Positions 12,511 through 14,857 of a stretch of 14,857 nucleotides of DNA are shown in pieces (position 1 is the first letter of the stretch; every line of letters begins with the position of its first letter). This DNA comes from Thermoleophilia bacterium. GTDB taxonomy: Bacteria > Actinomycetota > Thermoleophilia > Miltoncostaeales > Miltoncostaeaceae. The stretch covers positions 1 through 14,857 of the forward strand of contig JADGPH010000210.1 of the NCBI GenBank assembly GCA_017882555.1. The letters run 5' to 3'. The notes beneath the pieces were generated by a model. That model had not been told where the DNA came from, did no database searches, and worked only from the letters and a program-made list of their open reading frames with translations. Position numbers and translations under genes: made by a program.

Positions 12511-13322
12511 CGCACATCCTGGTCACCAACGACGATGGCGTCTTCTCGCCTGGCCTGCTCGCACTCAAGTGTGCGCTCGAGGCAGTGGGCCGGGTGAGCG
12601 TGATCGCCCCGGATCGCAACCGCAGCGCCATCGCGCGCGGCATCACGATCCACACCCCCCTCCATATCGAGCAGGTGGAACTGGAGGACGGGTCGCTGGC
12701 CTATGCCACCGATGGCACCCCGGTCGATTGTGTGCGGTTTGCGATGCTTGGGCTCCTGGACGGGATCCCCGACGTCGTCGTCAGCGGAATCAACATGGGT
12801 CTCAACATGGGCGATGACGTGACCTACTCCGGTACGGTGGCTGCGGCCCTGGAAGGGGTCTTGCTGGGGTGGCCGGCGATCGCGGTCTCGCAACAGCACA
12901 TGGGTGACCCGGATGATCAGTGGGACGGGCGTCACTACGAGTTCGATGCGGTGTGCAACTTCGTCCCGCACCTCGTGCCCCTGATCACCCAGAACCGTTT
13001 CCCGCGCAATGTGCTGCTCAACGTCAATGCGCCGGCGCGTCCGGCGCACGACCCCCCCCGGGCACGTGTCACGCGACTGGGGCGCCGGATCTACAACGAC
13101 GCCCTGGTCTTGGAGGGCACCGATGGACCCCGCCGGCGCTACACGATCTATGGCGAGCGCCCCGGGTATCACGCCCAAGCCGGCACCGATTTTGCGGCGC
13201 TTGAGGTCGGCGAGATCTCCGTGTCGCCACTGCATTTTGAGCTGACCGACGAACAGGGGATGGACGCATTGAGCGGTTTACTCGAGGACCATGGTCTTGG
13301 GCACGCCGAGGACCAACAGTGA
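12507..13322 (+). CDS. surE: 5'/3'-nucleotidase SurE
   Basis: SurE is a divalent-metal-dependent phosphatase acting on nucleoside 5'- and 3'-monophosphates, linked to survival in stationary phase. The 271-residue product starts MTHILVTNDDGVFSPGL. Metal-site residues can be placed as D9, D10, S40 (in APDRNRSA) and N96 (in VVSGINMGLN). TDGTPVDCVRF, YSGTVAAALEG and the late VTRLGRRIYND and ISVSPLHFELTD blocks are also typical. ATG 12507 overlaps the truA stop, and the end overlaps the next gene as GTGA. A run of eight C (13052-13059) lies in the coding region, but the frame is intact on both sides. Confidence 0.96.
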   Translation: MTHILVTNDDGVFSPGLLALKCALEAVGRVSVIAPDRNRSAIARGITIHTPLHIEQVELEDGSLAYATDGTPVDCVRFAMLGLLDGIPDVVVSGINMGLNMGDDVTYSGTVAAALEGVLLGWPAIAVSQQHMGDPDDQWDGRHYEFDAVCNFVPHLVPLITQNRFPRNVLLNVNAPARPAHDPPRARVTRLGRRIYNDALVLEGTDGPRRRYTIYGERPGYHAQAGTDFAALEVGEISVSPLHFELTDEQGMDALSGLLEDHGLGHAEDQQ

Positions 13323-13975
13323 GCCTGGACCACGGCTTCGATCCGATCCTGTTCGACCTCGACGGCACGGTGATCGATACGGTCAACCTCATCCGTGAGT
13401 CCCATCGTCATGCGGTGCGGACCGTGCTCGGCCGAGAGTTCTCGGATGAACGGCTGGTGGCCAACGTCGGCCGGCCGCTTCTGGAACAAATGGAGGCATT
13501 CTCGCCGCCTCACGCCGACGAGCTCTATCGGGTCTATCGAGAGTGGAATCACGCCCACACCGCCGAGCTGATCGCACCCTACGAGGGCATTACCCCCTTG
13601 CTCGAACAGCTGACGGCGGCGGGGCGCACACTCGGCTTGGTGACCTCCAAGACACGGGATGCGGTCGACCTGGCGTTCGCGAGCCTGCCCATCGGCCGGT
13701 ACTTCGGCGTCGTGATTTCTGCCGAGGACTCCACGCGCCATAAACCGGACCCGGAACCCGTGCGGGCTGCCCTCGCCGGGCTCGGCCGAACCGCCGAGGG
13801 CGGGTGCTATGTCGGTGATTCTCCGTTCGACATCCAAGCCGGGCAGGGCGCCGGCGTGGTCACTATCGCCGTGACGTGGGGATTCTTCGGCCGTGCTGAT
13901 CTTGATGCGGTCCGCCCCGACATCGTCTGCGAGACCGCTGCCGCGCTTGGTCAGGTGCTGCTCGGTACCAGATGA
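13319..13975 (+). CDS. HAD-superfamily phosphatase (PpaX/Gph-like)
   Basis: This is a haloacid-dehalogenase-type hydrolase that removes phosphate through an aspartyl intermediate; its substrate cannot be told from the sequence. The 218-residue product has motif I LFDLDGTVIDT with D13 and D15, motif II LVTS near residue 110, the motif III lysine K142 in HKPDPEPV, and motif IV GDSPFD with D167 and D171. The alpha-helical cap lies between about residues 18 and 90. This build is that of the phosphoglycolate phosphatase / pyrophosphatase PpaX branch. GTG 13319 overlaps the surE stop by 4 bases, and the end overlaps ligA by 4 bases (ATGA), so it is translated in series with both. Confidence 0.93.
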   Translation: MSLDHGFDPILFDLDGTVIDTVNLIRESHRHAVRTVLGREFSDERLVANVGRPLLEQMEAFSPPHADELYRVYREWNHAHTAELIAPYEGITPLLEQLTAAGRTLGLVTSKTRDAVDLAFASLPIGRYFGVVISAEDSTRHKPDPEPVRAALAGLGRTAEGGCYVGDSPFDIQAGQGAGVVTIAVTWGFFGRADLDAVRPDIVCETAAALGQVLLGTR

Positions 13976-14857
13976 CCAGTCGCCAGCAACGTGTCGATGA
14001 GCTGCGCAACCTGATTCGTCAGGCCAGCGTCGACTACTACGTCCACGACCAGCCGACCGTCGACGACGCCGTCTATGACGCGTGGATGCAGGAGCTCGAG
14101 GGTATTGAGGCGGAGCACCCCGACCTCGTCACGCAGGATTCGCCGACTCAGCGGGTCGGGGCGCCCGCCGCCGTGCAGTTCTCGCCGGTCGCACATCGCC
14201 AGCCGATGCTCAGCCTGGCCAATGCGCGTGGCCACGAGGAGCTGGTCGAGTGGCACCGGCGCCTGCGCGATGCACTGCGCGGTGCGGGTCGTGAGGATGC
14301 GTCCGATCAGTTCGTGGTGGAGCCCAAGATTGACGGTCTGGCGATCTCACTGACGTACGCGGACGGCCGGCTTGTCCGTGGGGCAACACGCGGCGACGGG
14401 GCGGTGGGTGAAGACGTCACCGCGAACCTGCGGACGATCGGGGCGATCCCCACCCGGCTGCAATGCACCGGCCCGGTACCGTCGGTTGTCGAGGTGCGCG
14501 GCGAGGTCTACCTGCCCCTGGCGGCCTTCGCGGAGTTCAACGCGACACGAGCCACGGCTGGGCTGGCCACGTTCGCCAACCCGAGAAACGCCGCCGCCGG
14601 GAGCCTCCGGCAGACCGACCCCCGTGTGACCGCAGAGCGCCCCCTGTCGATGTGGGCGTATGGCACGGGTGCGATTGAGGGCCTCGAGGTGGCGACGCAC
14701 ATGGAGACGCTGGCATGGCTCGGCGATGCCGGGTTCCCGGTAAATCCCCAGATCGCTCTCTATGACGGCATCGCGTCGGCGGCCGAGGCATGCGCGTGGT
14801 GGGAAGCCCAGCGCGCCGAACTCGACTTCGACATCGACGGCGCGGTGGTCAAGCTCA
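13972..14857 (+). CDS. ligA: NAD-dependent DNA ligase, N-terminal part (3' truncated by window)
   Basis: LigA seals nicks in DNA using NAD, giving AMP and NMN as by-products, and joins Okazaki fragments. The first 295 codons are present and open to the end of the window; the full protein would be roughly 670-700 residues. The Ia domain (about 1-65) has DYYVHDQPTVDDAVYDAWMQ. The adenylation domain has the active-site lysine K119 in VEPKIDGLAISL, then TRGDGAVGEDVT, EVRGEVYLP (174-182), FANPRNAAAGSLRQ (201-214) and the start of motif V, DFDIDGAVVKL with K294. ATG 13972 overlaps the stop of the HAD gene as ATGA. The OB fold, zinc finger and BRCT domains lie beyond the window. Confidence 0.97.
   Translation, partial: MTSRQQRVDELRNLIRQASVDYYVHDQPTVDDAVYDAWMQELEGIEAEHPDLVTQDSPTQRVGAPAAVQFSPVAHRQPMLSLANARGHEELVEWHRRLRDALRGAGREDASDQFVVEPKIDGLAISLTYADGRLVRGATRGDGAVGEDVTANLRTIGAIPTRLQCTGPVPSVVEVRGEVYLPLAAFAEFNATRATAGLATFANPRNAAAGSLRQTDPRVTAERPLSMWAYGTGAIEGLEVATHMETLAWLGDAGFPVNPQIALYDGIASAAEACAWWEAQRAELDFDIDGAVVKL

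Noticed and set aside
12462..13235. Minus-strand open frame of 257 codons opposite surE, and similar long reverse frames at 7494-8420 and 11455-12222
   Set aside because: Each lies opposite a confidently identified enzyme, lacks a family motif and a convincing ribosome binding site, and shows the composition of a shadow frame.
1..14857. Mobile elements, CRISPR repeats, tRNA or rRNA genes, or a defence system
   Set aside because: The window is covered end to end by conserved housekeeping genes on one strand. I saw no direct-repeat arrays, transposase motifs or tRNA-like cloverleaf sequences in the short gaps.

Overview
The window is a single, tightly packed, entirely plus-strand stretch of bacterial housekeeping DNA. 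It runs through the end of the S10 operon, the whole spc operon and the whole alpha operon of ribosomal protein genes, then into a short accessory chain of nucleic-acid and nucleotide enzymes. By eye the base composition is high GC. Start codons are often GTG, and most genes overlap or lie within about 25 bases of each other. The high GC, the zinc-binding 61-residue S14, the four-cysteine S4, the actinobacterial-looking RpoA and the absence of a cotranscribed infA suggest a high-GC Gram-positive, probably a deep-branching Actinomycetota (Thermoleophilia-like). That placement is my inference from protein character, not from a search.

Layout: rpsC (C-terminal part only), rplP, rpmC, rpsQ (positions 1-1370, end of S10 operon); rplN, rplX, rplE, rpsN, rpsH, rplF, rplR, rpsE, rpmD, rplO, secY, adk, map (1380-8210, spc operon); a 112-base spacer with a possible promoter and two hairpins where infA often sits; rpmJ, rpsM, rpsK, rpsD (8323-9851); a 114-base spacer with two more hairpins; rpoA, rplQ (9966-11303); a small protein resembling a shortened DUF429 RNase H-fold protein (11308-11736); then truA, surE, a HAD phosphatase and the first 295 codons of ligA (11737-14857).

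The first three blocks make ribosomal subunits, the Sec translocon channel, adenylate kinase, methionine aminopeptidase and the RNA polymerase alpha subunit. The final block covers tRNA pseudouridylation, nucleotide dephosphorylation and DNA nick sealing, with stop/start overlaps at truA/surE, surE/HAD and HAD/ligA that imply one translationally coupled unit. There is no gene-free stretch over 300 bases.

I found no mobile element, CRISPR array, rRNA, tRNA or obvious new defence system. The points most worth a second look are the apparent ATA start codon of adk overlapping the secY stop, the compact DUF429-like gene between rplQ and truA, the missing infA with its structured replacement spacer, the hairpin spacer before rpoA, a terminator-shaped hairpin inside the end of rplR, and long basic tails on S3 and L5.
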